64,000 nucleotides of DNA from NCBI GenBank assembly GCA_023053545.1, contig JAKZAN010000002.1, positions 7,932,790-7,996,789 of the forward strand, given 5' to 3'. Source of the stretch: Lepidurus packardi. Its lineage: Eukaryota > Arthropoda > Branchiopoda > Notostraca > Triopsidae. Made by a program: the position numbers and the translations under genes. This document shows positions 37,601 to 49,266 of the stretch, one piece after another; positions within the stretch are counted from its first letter, which is position 1, and every line of letters begins with the position of its first letter. Under the pieces are notes generated by a model. That model was not told where the DNA came from, did not search any database, and saw nothing but the letters and a program-made list of their open reading frames with translations.

Positions 37601-37694
37601 CCGTGTTAAGTAAAATGCCGTATCCACTACTCGAAGCAACGGACTGCACAAACAGTTCTTTCAGTTTGTTTTTGTTACTACTGGCCATAAACAT
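31673..37694 (-). CDS. ZMYM: ZMYM-type (MYM zinc finger) nuclear protein
   Basis: Fifteen exons (37520-37694, 37336-37463, 37085-37264, 36943-37035, 36542-36866, 35612-36476, 35330-35547, 34419-34796, 33866-34353, 33556-33790, 32481-32603, 32292-32413, 32092-32203, 31905-32022, 31673-31838) give 1,241 residues. The N-terminus is disordered. A long array of MYM/TRASH fingers follows (MEFCSESCLGEY, RYFCANSCMNSY, RSFCSRRCQNVF, VYCCSLTCLEQ). Next is the family's Pro/Val/Tyr segment (DPWMPLLPIPVPIYVPVP) and the C-terminal DUF3504 domain shared with QRICH1 (LGLKAWELWV, EEHLWDARLLGV, LFTLAYFNTKYYGLK, FYLAKCPSDA). Vertebrate ZMYM2/3/4 bind SUMO and the LSD1-CoREST complex. Which ZMYM paralog this equals is unclear; arthropods usually have one. 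Two introns hold transposon remnants. Confidence 0.94.
32699..33415 (+). mobile_element. Decayed pogo/Tigger-like Tc1-mariner element
   Basis: The left end CAGTGGTGCCTATCATAACG and right end CGTTATGTGAGGCACCACT are inverted repeats flanked by TA. Inside, an ATG at about 32847 opens a short Lys-rich start (MAPKKTGSGKSRKAP). Further in, a +-strand frame gives GGWFHRFKKRSGI, the hallmark of the CENP-B-type DNA-binding domain of Tigger/jerky transposases. Several stops and frameshifts interrupt it, and the catalytic DDE half is missing. It occupies a ZMYM intron in antisense orientation. Confidence 0.85.
34849..35316. mobile_element. MITE in ZMYM intron with 16-bp perfect TIRs
   Basis: AGCCGCGTTCGTTTTG at 34849-34864 and its exact inverse at 35301-35316 bound a 468-bp AT-rich segment. 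A TCG trinucleotide flanks both sides. The interior repeats words such as CGCTTATAAGC and has no coding potential. Its right end lies only 12 bp from the splice donor of the upstream exon. Superfamily unassigned; a 3-bp target duplication would fit PIF/Harbinger. Confidence 0.75.
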
Positions 37695-37938
37695 AACATG
37701 GAGCCAAATTCAAAAATGGGCTTTGTGGTCTGGGCCAAAATACAAATGTCTAGTCAGAAAATTATTAGAACAAATGCTTATTACTGAAGAAACCGGAAGC
37801 ATGAGGTTTTATACATATGTAATGTCCAAAAAAACAGTTCTTTTGATGCCAAACAGTAAACATGGCGCGCAGTGTCGGCTTTCGCGACCGGAAGCACAGT
37901 AGCGCCACCTATCATGTTGTTATCGATTACCTCTATAT

Positions 37939-37946
37939 TATCGATA
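37939..37946. promoter_or_regulatory. DRE-like motif TATCGATA upstream of ZMYM
   Basis: A perfect TATCGATA palindrome lies 245 bp upstream of the ZMYM start, with a second partial copy (TATCGATT) at 37921. Another perfect copy at 38199-38206 lies in the spacer behind eIF4E2. Confidence 0.55.
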
Positions 37947-38109
37947 CTAAGATAAGACCAAAATTTCCTCAAAATTGCAAAGGGTGGCAGTTCATGTGAC
38001 GTTAATTCTTAACTCTTCAAAACTTCTGTCTGAAAGAAGAAGTCCGGTGAGACGCTAGACGCCGTTGGCGCAAGTGTGAATAGGAGGACCATCTTGCAAT
38101 CGATTATTC

Positions 38110-38170
38110 CTGTAAACGAATCGACCTCTGGTGCCATGGTGAATCGACCTCTGGTGCCATGGAGAATCCC
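38110..38170. repeat. Short direct repeat in the eIF4E2 3' flank
   Basis: The block GAATCGACCTCTGGTGCCAT occurs twice in tandem and is followed by a third truncated CCATGGTGCCATCGG. It lies downstream of the eIF4E2 stop. Confidence 0.7.
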
Positions 38171-38535
38171 ATGGTGCCATCGGTAGCACTTGCTTAAATA
38201 TCGATAGTTTACATTGCACATTGAAATTGTCTTCAGATAGAAATAACCGATATCGTTGAGCACGAAAAGCTTAGCCCCAGGCATGCCAAGTGACCGCAGA
38301 AAAAATATTCCCTCCCCCCAAAAGATGAGGTAGGACAAAAAGGAATAAGCAGCAGCGAAGAGCAACCAAAGGCTTAAACGAATAAATTCATTATTGTATT
38401 CCGTAGTCCATCTCAACTTATATGCTTCACCCCAGGCATTTACCTAAGAAAAACGTCCGTATTTCGAAAACTGGAGTTGTCCCTGTGTCAAGGAAAGAAA
38501 CATTTTTTAAGCCGCTCTAACTAATAAAAATGGCT

Positions 38536-39460
38536 TTACTTTAGGCTGTCGGTATGAGTTTTATACTCCATGATGGTGTTCGGTGGCAGGTTCAAGACGC
38601 GCTTCAAAGTATCTCGAATGCGGTTGGTAGTTACCTGATCATTGGCGGAGCGATTCCATATCGAGATGATATCCTCCTGCGAAAACGTAATTATGCACAG
38701 GCCACACGACAATCGAAACCTTACTGAGAAACGAACGGAGACAACAGCTCCGCAGATTTCGTCACCCACCATAAACTGCTCTCCTAACATGGCCAATATA
38801 AGATTTTCCCAGCATCGCGACGCTAGGCCTTTTTTCAGTCTGACAATCCATTTTCCTCCACACCGATTAGCATCATCCTATAAAAATAAAGGGAGTAAAA
38901 CAAGTAACAAAGAACCAGGACAATTGAAACCTCCCACATGGGCTTGATGCCTTCCTTGAAGAGATGAAAATCGCTGTGCCCAGACAATTCGGAAGGTCTA
39001 ACTAAGTGGCTGTACAACGCCCAGTACTGTTCGACTGAAGCACACCTTCCCACCAACTTTAAGTTCTGGTCATAGTTTTGAGGAGCTGCATGCTTTCCGG
39101 GCGCTCGGCGACTGAACCACAAGGAATACGTGTACTGAATGCGGTGTTCACCGTCAGGGACTTCTAATGGTGGCTAAAATACAGAAAAATTACTATTGTA
39201 TTAGTTATACGTACCGCATTTAGTTGTATATCGTCTAGTGACGTGCGGCATCGTGCAAGTATGAAGTAAACGAGAAAAAAACGTTCCTTTTGAAATACTG
39301 AATTGCCACATGCTTACCAATGGAGTGTATTGCTCTTTCATAAAATCCTTGCTTTCATCTTCACCACTATCTTCGCTATTGTTTAACCTGAAAAAATACA
39401 TATCAGTAATCAAGTTAAATTAACGTATTAAGCTACTCACGCTTCAAATTTGTTATTCAT
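38536..39460 (-). CDS. EIF4E2: eIF4E2 / 4EHP cap-binding translational repressor
   Basis: Five exons (39441-39460, 39318-39387, 38931-39173, 38725-38877, 38536-38676) give 208 residues. The 4EHP-type core reads QYTYSLWFSRR, CASVEQYWALYSHLVRP, HLFKEGIKPMWEDDAN, CGGKWIVRLKKGLASRCWEN, LAMLGEQFMVGDEICG and IWNRSANDQ. Tyr/Leu replacing the eIF4E Trp in the YSLWF block and the Met-Trp-Glu cap-contact block are as expected for eIF4E2. The protein binds the m7G cap without recruiting eIF4G and acts in miRNA-, GIGYF- and Bicoid-type repression. The 20-nt first exon is chosen for ATG and phase. The protein ends soon after KTHTDSLK, as in short family members. Confidence 0.96.
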
Positions 39461-39623
39461 CGCAAAATGAAGATCAGGCAAGATTTGTTTTGTTGTTAAA
39501 TAATTTTGGGGAGTACTAATCGGCGACGGGCGACGCTAGTCTAGCGGTTCGCTAGTCCAGCTGGATTGAAGCGATCGTTGAGTAAAGAGTCGTGGAGCAA
39601 ATATATTCGCAGGCCAAATAAAG

Positions 39624-39710
39624 AGTTCTGGCTGAAGAACCCCTATTGCAATTATGCATATTAACCGAGTTATTAACTATTTAGCAGAATAAGCTCCGCC
39701 CCTTTCCGCC
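39624..39710. repeat. Interspersed repeat, shared with 56125-56210 (inverted)
   Basis: AGTTCTGGCTGAAGAACCCC, AATTATGCATATTAACCGAG and AAGCTCCGCCCCTTT recur in inverse order and orientation near 56125-56210 (GGGGCGGAGCTT, TCGGTTAATATGCATAATT, GGGGTTCTTCAGC). No ends can be defined. Confidence 0.75.
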
Positions 39711-39726
39711 AGTAACATTTTCCTAT

Positions 39727-39825
39727 AATTGCCGCCAAAGCTTCTACGCTTGTCTTGCTTTTGAAAAGTACAATTCGTTACCAGTTTGCTGTAGCAGCAC
39801 AATGTACCAACTTGGCCGCGGTTTA
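39727..39825. repeat. Fragment related to the interior of the TTAA-type MITE
   Basis: Aligns with about 9230-9310 of the complete MITE: AATTGCC, CTTCTACGCTTGTCTTGCTT, then CTGTAGCAGCACAAT. The termini are missing, so it is a fragment or a relative. Confidence 0.65.
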
Positions 39826-42351
39826 CGCCGCAGGGTGCTTAGAACCATAAGAATAACTGAGTATTCTGTTCTTTTACTTTTGTTTTTATGGATTTGGTAA
39901 TAAGATTGTATGTACTTTCGCTTACCTAATTGTTATAAACTTTCCTTTTAACATGCGTCTCTCAACCAGTAGTCGGCACGTGTCTTTGACAACCGACTTA
40001 GCGACAAAACGGGAAGGACTAAAGCGATGGTGTATAGAACGCGATTTTTTTTCGTTTTCAGTTCTTCAGTAATGCTTTGACTCGATGGATTTCCGGAGCT
40101 CTAAAGTAGCAAATTCAGTTTTTTCGCCATGTCCGTACCGAGAGGTGAATAGCGTGGGAACAGAAGACTTTATATACTTTATAAATTTATGCTCCGGAAC
40201 GAAAGGGAAAATCGTTACAATGGTGTTGCTGAAGTAAGTTTTTAACACCAGCTTAAGCTAATAACCAATTGATTTGCCGTGTGTTATCTATGTATTAGTT
40301 CTCGCATAATAGTATTATTTATTTGAATCATATCTTTTTAAAAACAAGAAACAGAAATGACCCTTCACTCAAACCTTATGTAACGGTTCAAAACGGCGCC
40401 GTTACAGGCCAACGAAACGAATTAACAGAAAAAACGAACAAATCTCGAATAAACTGATAGCGTATTTAATGGTTACGTAAGCCTGGTGGACTGTCGGAGA
40501 CTGTCGATAACCTGTTTACCTCGATTTGATCTTGGGCAGTCGAGGAGGAAACTAAATTTTAGTACTTTTCGAATAGCGAATGTAGACGAATTTGCTGTTG
40601 AAGGGTTGTAAAAACAAATTAATATTGGAACTGAAGCAGAAGGACGGGGTATATGTTGCTATATTGCCCATCTGGAAACCATCGACAGGGCAACTTGACC
40701 ACGTAAACAGAAAACCAAGCACATACAGTAACTGCACTGAAACAGGGTAGCAGAAAATGTGTTCCGATGGGTTTGCTCCTTGCCGAAAGGCAAAAGTAAG
40801 GAAAACCCTTAAAAGTCAGAAAAAAAGATTTGTAAACATTGCTACCGCTCCTGTCAAAATGACCTACCGGGGTTATGAGCTTTCGGTTTTCTCGGACCTT
40901 CCGACCGTGGGAATGGTAAGACAGGCGGCAAATAGGCAGCAAACAGCCCTAACTTTGCCAACTTCAGAAGCTTCACAGTCGGTCCAAATCCTTTGAAGAA
41001 TAAGCAGTTTCTAAGCATTGGTTAATTTTATTTTTAGTTCTTGTCGTTTCTAGTGTCTCGTTTTCTTAATTGTTTTAGTTGTCGCTAATTTCCAGTTTCA
41101 TTTAGCTGTTACTTTTAAATTGTTTGTGTGCTTTTACGTAATTACAAACGTTGTATATTTCTGAAGATACGAAAGCTACACAAAAAACTCGGTTTATTTT
41201 CTTTATTGCCTAGATGGGAACAAACTCATTGACAACGCCAGTGCCGTAGGTATCGGACGTTCATGAAACGCGAACAGAACTAACACCAACAGAAACACAA
41301 ACGGTGATGGTACCGGGGACGACACCTGCGACTGCAAAAATTCCACCCATTAAGTATGTCAGGGAAAAAATTAGCTATTCTTGCAAGTGCTTCTCTGATT
41401 ACCTTTTTTGATAAAGACGCTTCCGTGACCGCTGTCATACCTGTCAAAAACATGGGCAGAGGGCAGTGTTACAACAACCCCTCCCTAAACTTCAATATCC
41501 TCCCAATTTTGTTCAAGATCCTCCACAATAAATATGTTAATTGCTCAAAAATACGTTTCATTTAGTCAATTATAAAGTTGTAATACGTTATATAACTTCA
41601 AATTTCAGAATACAACTCACGGAAGAAAATTGGGTCCTACTTGCAAGTAATAGTTGTTTTGAATGAAACAAAAGTTTTGAAAATTTGTGGATTTCCTGGA
41701 TGTAAAGATAAACATGGTACATATCCCTGCAAAAGCGCCCTCCACGTTCCAACTGAAGCAGTTTTATGCAAAATATTGCATTGGAAATTATTTGCGATTT
41801 TGATATCCACGTTACTACCTCTCGTTTTTTTACCTAGTGCGGTTTCCTTTCGACTCTAGGTAGAGTAATAACTAAAGAATTTTTTCAGAAAAATTGCGGT
41901 GAATATACTTCAAGGCCCAGAATTTTGTATGACATGTAATACATGTAACCAAAATCATATCAAGTAAACGCTGATAAACCAAGTTAAGCGTACCATAAAA
42001 TTATATAGATAAATTTAACATACCATTTCAGACCTCCAAATCAAAAAAAATCTCGGTCTAAATTTGTACAAACACAAAGTACACAAATACAACAGGTTCG
42101 TTTTTACCGCCAGAGAGCGCAGTTACTTGGAAATATGCCTGCATTTATTTTAGCGTCATTCCTACTGAAGCGCCAGCTTTGATCCATTCAAGGAACAACG
42201 CAATCTTCTACCTGCTGATCCGGTTTTACTCTAGAAAAGGGTACCATTAGAGAGGTTCTCTGGGAAAAATCCGGTCATCTGGTGATTGTGTTGCGCACCT
42301 CGTTAGATAATAAACAAATGAAGCGATCCAAACATTGCCCATCCTTGTTAT

Positions 42352-43907
42352 ATGGCTGCTGAAATTAAACCAATTTCCCCATCAATGTCTAGACGAAACA
42401 GCTTTAAAAAACCCGTTTTGGTGTCAAAAATTGAAGGCTACGATGACGATGTTAATGACGCTGTCATTCTTCCAGGCGAAGATGGTGTGATTGCTGCTTC
42501 CGATGACAGGTTGAGTTTTTTAGAATACAAAAGTTCAGTAAAGGGATTTGCTATAACAAATATGTTGGATTAGATCCGTACGAGTTTGGTTACGAAGAGA
42601 TTCTGGACAATACTGGCCCAGCATCTGCCATTATTTACCTTCGCCAGCTTCTGCATTATATTATGACAAGGAATCGAGGATCGTTTTCGTAGGACAAGAC
42701 AATGGCACCGTCTCAGTACAAAATTTTTATTTCAAAAAATCATTAGAAAATAATGCATCGAATTTTTTACAGGAATTTGTTCTGGCAGCTGATTATAATG
42801 CTTTGACTCACAGCAGAGATTATCTTTCCCACCACGGTCGAGTAACGCAGGTTATCTATTCTTCGTCTTTTAAATGGATTTTAAGTGTCTCCAAAGACAA
42901 GTATTTCCAATACTTTTGCACTGAGACGGGTTCTCGTCAAGGAGGGTTCCTATGTCAAGCCCCTTGTTTAGCTCTTAGGTATAGAGTTTTTATTAATATT
43001 TCCCTTTTTCTTAAAAAAAGTCTCTGTTTCAGGTTTGACGCAGATTCCAAGCATGCTTTTGTGGGTGATTCTTCGGGTCAAGTCAGTATGATTCGTCTCG
43101 ACCCCAAACCTGGTGTAGATAACTTGGCTGAAATATGCGGCGTACAGTTAGTTACAGTCCTTAAAGGTCATTCCGGTCCCGTTAATGCCCTTGTCTGGGA
43201 TGCAGAGAAAAGCTTATTGTTTTCGGGCAGCGATGACAAGAGTATCGTGGCCTGGGATATTGGAGGCCAGCAAGGCACTGTTTACGAGCTTCAAGGTCAC
43301 CGGAATAAGGTCAAGGCACTCTGCTTTGCTGCTGCTAGTAAACATTTGATTTCTGGGGCAGAAGATTCCATCTTTGGTGTTTGGAACATGAACATTAAAC
43401 GACTTGAAGTAAAGATTTAGCCTAGAAAGTAGAAGACGTAAGGACGAAATAAATTAACTTAAATAGGTGCCAGCTTGGACAGAAAATGATACCTGCCAAC
43501 AATGTAACCGCCCCTTTTTCTGGAATTTGCGCGCCATGCTGGATCAGAAGCAATTAGGCTTGCGCCAGCATCATTGTCGAAAGTGTGGGAAAGCTGTCTG
43601 TGATAAATGCTCGCCTCACAGATCCACGTTTCCGCTCATGGGTTACGAGTACGATGTACGGATGTGCGCCCCGTGCTTTCATTCCATTACAGAAGCTGAG
43701 TAACTATATGGACTAGAAACATGCCTAGTAGACTCTTGGTCAATCTCTTTTGTTTATATCACTAGTCGCAACCCTTTGGCTCTTTTCCAAGAAGCGAAAC
43801 ATAACATCATGGCTTTAGACTGGGACGAAAGCCGGTGCCATTTACTGACATTGGGGCAAGATAGAGTTCTCAAACTGTGGGACTTGTCAGCTGTGGTCAA
43901 ACATTAA
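42352..43907 (+). CDS. WDFY2: WDFY1/2, WD40 repeats with FYVE zinc finger
   Basis: Six exons (42352-42509, 42574-42715, 42773-42978, 43033-43408, 43467-43699, 43766-43907) give 418 residues; human WDFY1/2 are about 400-410. The N-terminus MAAEIKPI matches. WD repeats include [47 protein letters not shown] and [13 protein letters not shown]. The FYVE domain ([20 protein letters not shown]) is inserted before the last WD repeat, which ends [14 protein letters not shown]. The domain binds PI3P on early endosomes; WDFY proteins regulate Akt and TLR trafficking. One gene here probably represents both vertebrate paralogs. All zinc ligands are visible. Confidence 0.95.
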
Positions 43908-44498
43908 AAGATTTAGTCGAAAAAAGCATATCGAGACCCTAGTCCCTGCGTGGCGCCTCGCTGTTTTTCTTCTCCTTTACTCCGAACCTAATATTGTTGG
44001 AATTTTCGTTTTTTTCTTTTCTTTTTAGCTAGACTCCCGTAAGTAGCATTTCAACCTTTTGGTCGTGTGAATATCTTCTCTCTGGTTAACTAATCTAAAG
44101 GAGCGTTTGCTCCACGAGAATATCAGTTTATTGTTGAAAAGGTCTGCTATTATCTCAGTACTTTGTTAATTGCTAAAATGGTTTTCTCGCTGTATAACGA
44201 AGCGTACTATTTTAAAGGTAAAATGTGTCGCTATATTCCGGACTAATAAACAGTCGTCTCATTTACTTTCTTGTTTCCGACTTATTCTCCCGTAAAAAAA
44301 GCTAAGTGCAATATCGAATGTTCAAATAAATCCGACAGCAGTAGCCTACGATATCAAATAGCGTAGTGGCGATACGGATTTTTCACCCTTTATCGATATC
44401 GTCCCACTAAATCGATTTATATAGCATTGTGTTGCATTTATAAAAATAACAAATCGAGTATAACATAATCGATTCGTAGTGATTGTGTCAACAAAAAT
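43908..44498. other. Intergenic WDFY/CUL5
   Basis: The WDFY 3' UTR and CUL5 promoter share 590 bp. TATCGATA at 44391-44398 is the only regulatory element I can support. No repeats seen. Confidence 0.5.
44391..44398. promoter_or_regulatory. DRE-like motif upstream of CUL5
   Basis: TATCGATA lies 101 bp before the CUL5 start codon. It is followed at 44411-44416 by a second ATCGAT core. Confidence 0.6.
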
Positions 44499-47400
44499 AT
44501 GGCCACCGCGTTTAAAGTAAACCAATGTTTTAAAATAAAGGATTAATAAAGGCAGGAAGGTGTTTAACTTTTTATTTTTCCAGGATAAAGGCCAGCTAGT
44601 CTTTGAAGAAAAATGGCCGGAAATGCGACCGACTATCCTAAAGCTGCTGAGGCAGGAAAGAGTTGACAAGCCCGAGTGGCAAGAACTGTTCGAACATGTT
44701 CATAAAGTTTGTCTCTGGGATGAAAAATCCCACCCTAAAATGTACCGAGCTTTGCAGGATGATATCTTGGATTTTATCCACCAAGCCCAAACGGTAAGTT
44801 CTCTCTTTTGTCAAATGGTTGTCATTTAATTGAAGAAGAAATTAAGTGTCTATCCTTCTGTTTCGGTATATAGAGAGTCCTTGCTCACCAGGAAGACCAG
44901 GCTCTGTTGAAAGCTTATATTGCTGAATGGCGTAAATTCTTTGCTCAATGCAGTTACTTGCCCAAGCCCTTTTGGCCATTGGAAGCTGCACTAGCCGGTA
45001 AAACCACCACCAATAACAAGAAAAATCAGTCTGAGGAAAGCCTCGTTAGGAAGGTAAAGTGTACCGTGACAGAAAAGCAGATTATGTTTTACAGGATTTG
45101 TTTTTGGTTTCCAAATGCTTAGCTAATGTTGGATTCTTGGAACCAAAGTATATTCTCCAACATCAAACATCGTCTGCAAGATTCGGCCATGAAACTGGTA
45201 CACGCAGAACGGAACGGTGAAGCTTTCGACTCTCAACTCGTAATTGGCGTCCGAGAGTCTTACGGTAACTTGCATACTTCTAATGGATAGATAATAATGA
45301 TCGAGTTTGGTTTGCCAGTCAATCTGTGTTCGAATACGGAGGACAAATTACAAATTTATCGCGAAAATTTTGAAGCGGCGTACATGGAAGCAACAGAGGC
45401 GTTTTATCGATTGAAAGCGCCTCTGTATTTGGAAACGAACGGAGTACAAAATTACATGCGTTATGCTGTAGCCAAATTGCGTGAAGAAGAACAGCGAGCT
45501 CACAAGTATCTCGAGCCTTGTAGTGGATCCGTTCAAGTGGTAAAGACTCGCGGTTCTTTTGATTCAATTTCTAGCTTGTCATCTCTTGTATTCTATCTTT
45601 AGCTTACAGACTGTTGTGTTCAAGCGTTGGTAACAGCTTTCAAAGATACGATTCTAGCCGAGTGCGCGGGCATGATTCGCAGTAACGAAACAGAAAGTAA
45701 GAAAGAGACGATCCGATTAAGACAGAGCTAAGAGCTTAAATTTTTGCAGGATTGCAGCTCATGTTCCATTTGATGGACCGGGTGCCAGAGGGCATTGTTC
45801 CTATGCTGCGGGATTTGGAAGAACACATCAAATCTGCTGGATTGGCAGATATGATGTCTGCCGCTGACGTCATTACTCAAGATTCCGAGAAATATGTAGA
45901 GCAGCTGCTCAGTCTGTTTCAGCGCTTTAGTTTGTTAGTCAAAGAAGCCTTTTTGGATGACCCCCGGTTCCTCACTGCTCGGGATAAGGCCTTCAAACAC
46001 GTTGTCAACGATACCACCGTCTTCAAACTCGAGCTTCCTTCAAAATCGGTACATTTAAAATAATATTTTTCGATAGAAATATTTTGGATTAGTATTTTTA
46101 AATACTTATCTATTTTTAAATCTTAATGTAATATTTAATTGTTTATTATATTTGTTATATTTATTTAATGTCTACTTTATTTTTAATATTTAATATTTAT
46201 CTTATCTTTATACATTTCTTTAATATTTTGAAATATTATAAATAGTTTTGGATGGTAACTTAGTTTAAGAAATTTCACAAATATTTACAGCAAGGTGTGG
46301 GCGGTAAAACGCAACCGGAATCCAAGTGTCCCGAGTTGCTGGCCAATTACTGTGACATGTTGCTCCGCAAAACACCCTTGTCCAAAAAGCTTACATCGGA
46401 TGAAATTGAGTCGAAGTTGAAAGATGTGGTAAGTATTCGTAAACCCTCTATTTATGTTGTGTTTTGATAATTTCTGTCTGTTTGTTTACCTCCAGTTACT
46501 GGTTCTCAAGTATGTTACCAACAAGGACGTTTTCATGAGATACCACAAAGCTCACCTCACACGAAGACTTATCCTGGATACGTCAGCTGATTCAGAAAAG
46601 GAAGAAAACATGGTGGAATGGTAATTTTTTTCCCCTAGCGACCGTTTAGTCATGTTTAATCGTGTTCTGTCCTGCCATAAGGCTGCGGGAAGTGGGGATG
46701 CCAGCCGATTACGTCAACAAACTGGCTCGCATGTTCCAAGATGTGAAAGTTGGCGAAGATCTCAATCAGCAATTCAAAGAGCAGTATCGTGCTGTGCGAG
46801 GAGCCATTGCGGATTCCATCAACATCAAGATCCTGAACGCTGGAGCCTGGTCCCGTGGCTCAGAGCGCGTTAGCGTCTCTTTGCCTATGGAACTTGAAGA
46901 TTACATTCCTGAAGTGGAGGACTTCTACCGGAAAAAGCACAGCGGCCGCAAACTGCAGTGGCATCATCACATGGCTAACGGGACGGTAATTCACTTATTA
47001 AAACAGAGTGACAAAGCAAGATTCAAGGTATTGGAACGGTGTGTGCTTGGGAGTTTAGATCCAATTTGCCAATGCAGTGGGGCGCTTTGACTTGGACGTG
47101 ACTACGTTTCAAATGGCGGTTCTTTTCGCCTGGAACGAGAGGCCTGGCGACAAGCTCTCCCTGGAGAACCTGCGTCTAGCCACCGAGTTGCCTGACGCGG
47201 AATTACGACGGACACTTTGGGTACGTTGACCTCAGGTCATTCATAGCTTAACTCCCTCCTTTCCTTTCTCTTATTTGGGCAGTCCTTGATAGCCTTTCCC
47301 AAATTAAAGCGACAGCTGCTGTTGTATGAGCCTGAAGTACCTGGACCCCGAGATTTCACTGAACATACGCTTTTTAGCGTAAACCAAGAATTCGCCTTAG

Positions 47401-47854
47401 TGTATGTTCCCATTTTTTTTTTTAGCTTTTTCGGGACCCGAAAATTACACTTTGTTTTTTCGTGTTGACAGTAAAAACGGGAAATTACAAAAGCGAGGCA
47501 AAATTAACCTTATCGGCCGTCTGCAGCTCTCTACAGAAAAAAGCAAAGAAGAGGAAAATGAAAGCATCGTTCAGCTACGCATCCTTCGCACTCAAGTAAG
47601 ATTCTTTGGTTTGGATTTTATGGAAGAAATGGGTTAAAAAACCCCATTCCGTACGCTAGGAAGCCATTGTGAAAATTATGAAAATGAGGAAGAGAATCTC
47701 CAACGCCCAGCTGCAGACCGAGCTGGTTGATATTTTGAAAAATATGTTCCTGCCCTCCAAAAAAATGATCAAGGAGCAAGTGGAGTGGCTCATCGAGCAT
47801 CGCTACATGAAACGGGATGAAAACAACATTAATACCTTTGTTTACATGGCCTGA
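44499..47854 (+). CDS. CUL5: Cullin-5, scaffold of CRL5 ubiquitin ligases
   Basis: Fourteen exons (44499-44516, 44584-44793, 44874-45053, 45123-45264, 45319-45539, 45603-45696, 45750-46048, 46291-46428, 46496-46620, 46682-46985, 47059-47220, 47283-47401, 47472-47595, 47660-47854) give 776 residues against 780 in human. Identity to vertebrate CUL5 is high throughout: GVRESYVNLCSN, FKLELP, NYCDMLLRKTPLSKKLTS, EVGMPADYVNKLARMFQD, NIKILNAGAWSR, TELPDAELRRTLW. The C-terminal winged helix carries the neddylation lysine in IVKIMKMRKRISNAQL and ends NINTFVYMA. CUL5 joins SOCS-box receptors via Elongin B/C to RBX2. The first exon encodes just MATAFK. The intron 46049-46290 is an AT-rich low-complexity tract. 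Confidence 0.98.
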
Positions 47855-48381
47855 TTTATTTGGATTCCTCCTGGTCTGTGCTCTGTACAGTTTTTTCGTT
47901 TTTTTTTTCTTATAAACAAATAAATTGCGAGAACTTAAGCTTGGATTAATTTCTCTCCTTTTTTTAAAAAAAAAATATCGGTACCTTTTAATTTTTTTAA
48001 GAAATATTTTCGCCTTTTCTGTACAGCTCTTCTTTATAACCCTCCTAATTCCCCAATACAAACATGAACGACCTACAAAATTGGCCTCTTTTATTTTCAT
48101 TGTGGAGGTTCGGAAACAAGGGTTCGGCTCGGATGTCTTATCTCTTATCTTGCGGTTACTTATTGCTGGCCCGTCCCTTTTCTGTCCCGTAGGAAATGCC
48201 AAGAATGTGCGCGAATTTCCGATGGGCGAAACAGTTGGGGACAAAGGACGAGGTCAAGGAGTATAGAATGACAAAAACCTTACAGGTTTTTGCTCCGCCT
48301 CTCCGCCTCTCCACCCTAAAACCTTTTATGACCGCGTTGGGATATTCCCAGTGCATTTCAGGGAAATTCGCTCTTAGATCG
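47855..48381. other. CUL5 3' UTR and Kazal-1 upstream region
   Basis: A polyadenylation signal AATAAA at 47929-47934 follows the CUL5 stop. The remaining 450 bp before the next TATA box hold no gene that I can support. Confidence 0.5.
47929..47934 (+). terminator. Polyadenylation signal for CUL5
   Basis: AATAAA 75 bp past the stop codon. Confidence 0.6.
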
Positions 48382-48389
48382 TATATATA
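48382..48389 (+). promoter_or_regulatory. TATA box of Kazal gene 1
   Basis: TATATATA, with a CCAGTTC initiator-like sequence about 32 bp downstream and the start codon 105 bp away. Confidence 0.65.
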
Positions 48390-48486
48390 CGTGGACTACT
48401 TGCAGCGATTGAGCCAGTTCATTTGGACAGTTTGTTCGGGGAAGCCGGTCAGTGCATCTCTTTCCAAAGCCCAAACAGTAACCCTA

Positions 48487-48801
48487 ATGGCAACGACTTT
48501 GTTCCGAATTGTGTGCTTGTGCTTCTTGGCGGTATCATTGGGTGCTGGGGGGCGTGGTAGAGCCGCTATACCTGGTAGTCGCTGTGCAGATAAGGAAGCC
48601 TGCCCTTGTCCCTTCGCTTATAGCCCGGTGTGCGGATCGGATGGAGTCTCGTACATTTCGCTTTGTTTCTTGCAATGCGATATGCGATGCGTCAAAGGTA
48701 TAAATATAGAAAGGTCCACTGTCTCAAAAATTGGAATTCACCCCATGTTTTAAACAGGTCTGGAATTCAAGCATGAAGGGGCTTGCAAGAAGCGGCAATG
48801 A
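48487..48801 (+). CDS. Small secreted Kazal-type protein 1
   Basis: Two exons (48487-48697, 48758-48801) give 84 residues. A signal peptide (LFRIVCLCFLAVSLGAGG) precedes a compact Kazal domain with CPCPFAYSPVCGSDGVSY, then three cysteines in LCFLQCDMRC and a final one in HEGAC. PVCGSDGVSY is the classical Kazal core. Two extra cysteines are expected relative to six-cysteine domains, and the spacing is unusual. Likely an extracellular serine-protease inhibitor; the P1 residue cannot be assigned with certainty. It is the most diverged of three tandem Kazal genes, and its intron sits in the same phase as in the others. Confidence 0.88.
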
Positions 48802-49266
48802 CGTCTCGTACCGGGAAATGTGATGCAAGAGAGTGGTTTAAACGACCGCTCACCGTTTTGTAAATAGTCATTCACAAATCATTCCAAAAAACACCGATGT
48901 TGCAAACCCCTTTCAAAAACCCCCTTTTTTGGCCCACGTTATATCCATAAATACGTTAAATACATTGGCTGACGGAAAAGAGTAAATTCGTAAGAAACGG
49001 GGATGTTTTATTTCTCTATTTTCTTTATTTCTCTGATGGGTATTTCCCACGAAAACAGGTTTGGGGTTAATTATGCAAAATACGTCCTTGTGGCAGGCAA
49101 AAGTTGTTTTCTGAGTACGAGAGAAACTCCTATACACTCGGAAAGAAACGAAAACTGACACTCCTATTGTTTACCGAAAGCAAGCCGGGTATAGCTCTTT
49201 TTGGAAGTCAACATGAAGACTTTAAATGGGTTTATTTCGCGTTGGGCGTGAAGCTTACCTGCTTCC

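Larger units (their letters stand above)
39461..42351. other. Longest gene-poor stretch (2.9 kb), repeat-derived at its left end
   Basis: The left 400 bp contain interspersed-repeat pieces (39624-39710 and 39727-39825). The rest is AT-rich with scattered short open frames. None has recognisable domains or splice-consistent partners. A plus-strand ATG followed by GTAAGT near 40219-40235 could be a non-coding first exon of WDFY, but nothing proves it. Confidence 0.5.

Noticed and set aside
40757-40996. 79-codon plus-strand open frame in the 39.5-42.3 kb spacer
   Set aside because: No similarity that I recognise, no splice context, and no promoter signal. Probably chance.
46049-46290. AT-rich segment in CUL5 as a possible transposon
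   Set aside because: No inverted repeats or target duplications. It is low-complexity TATT/TTAA-rich intron sequence.
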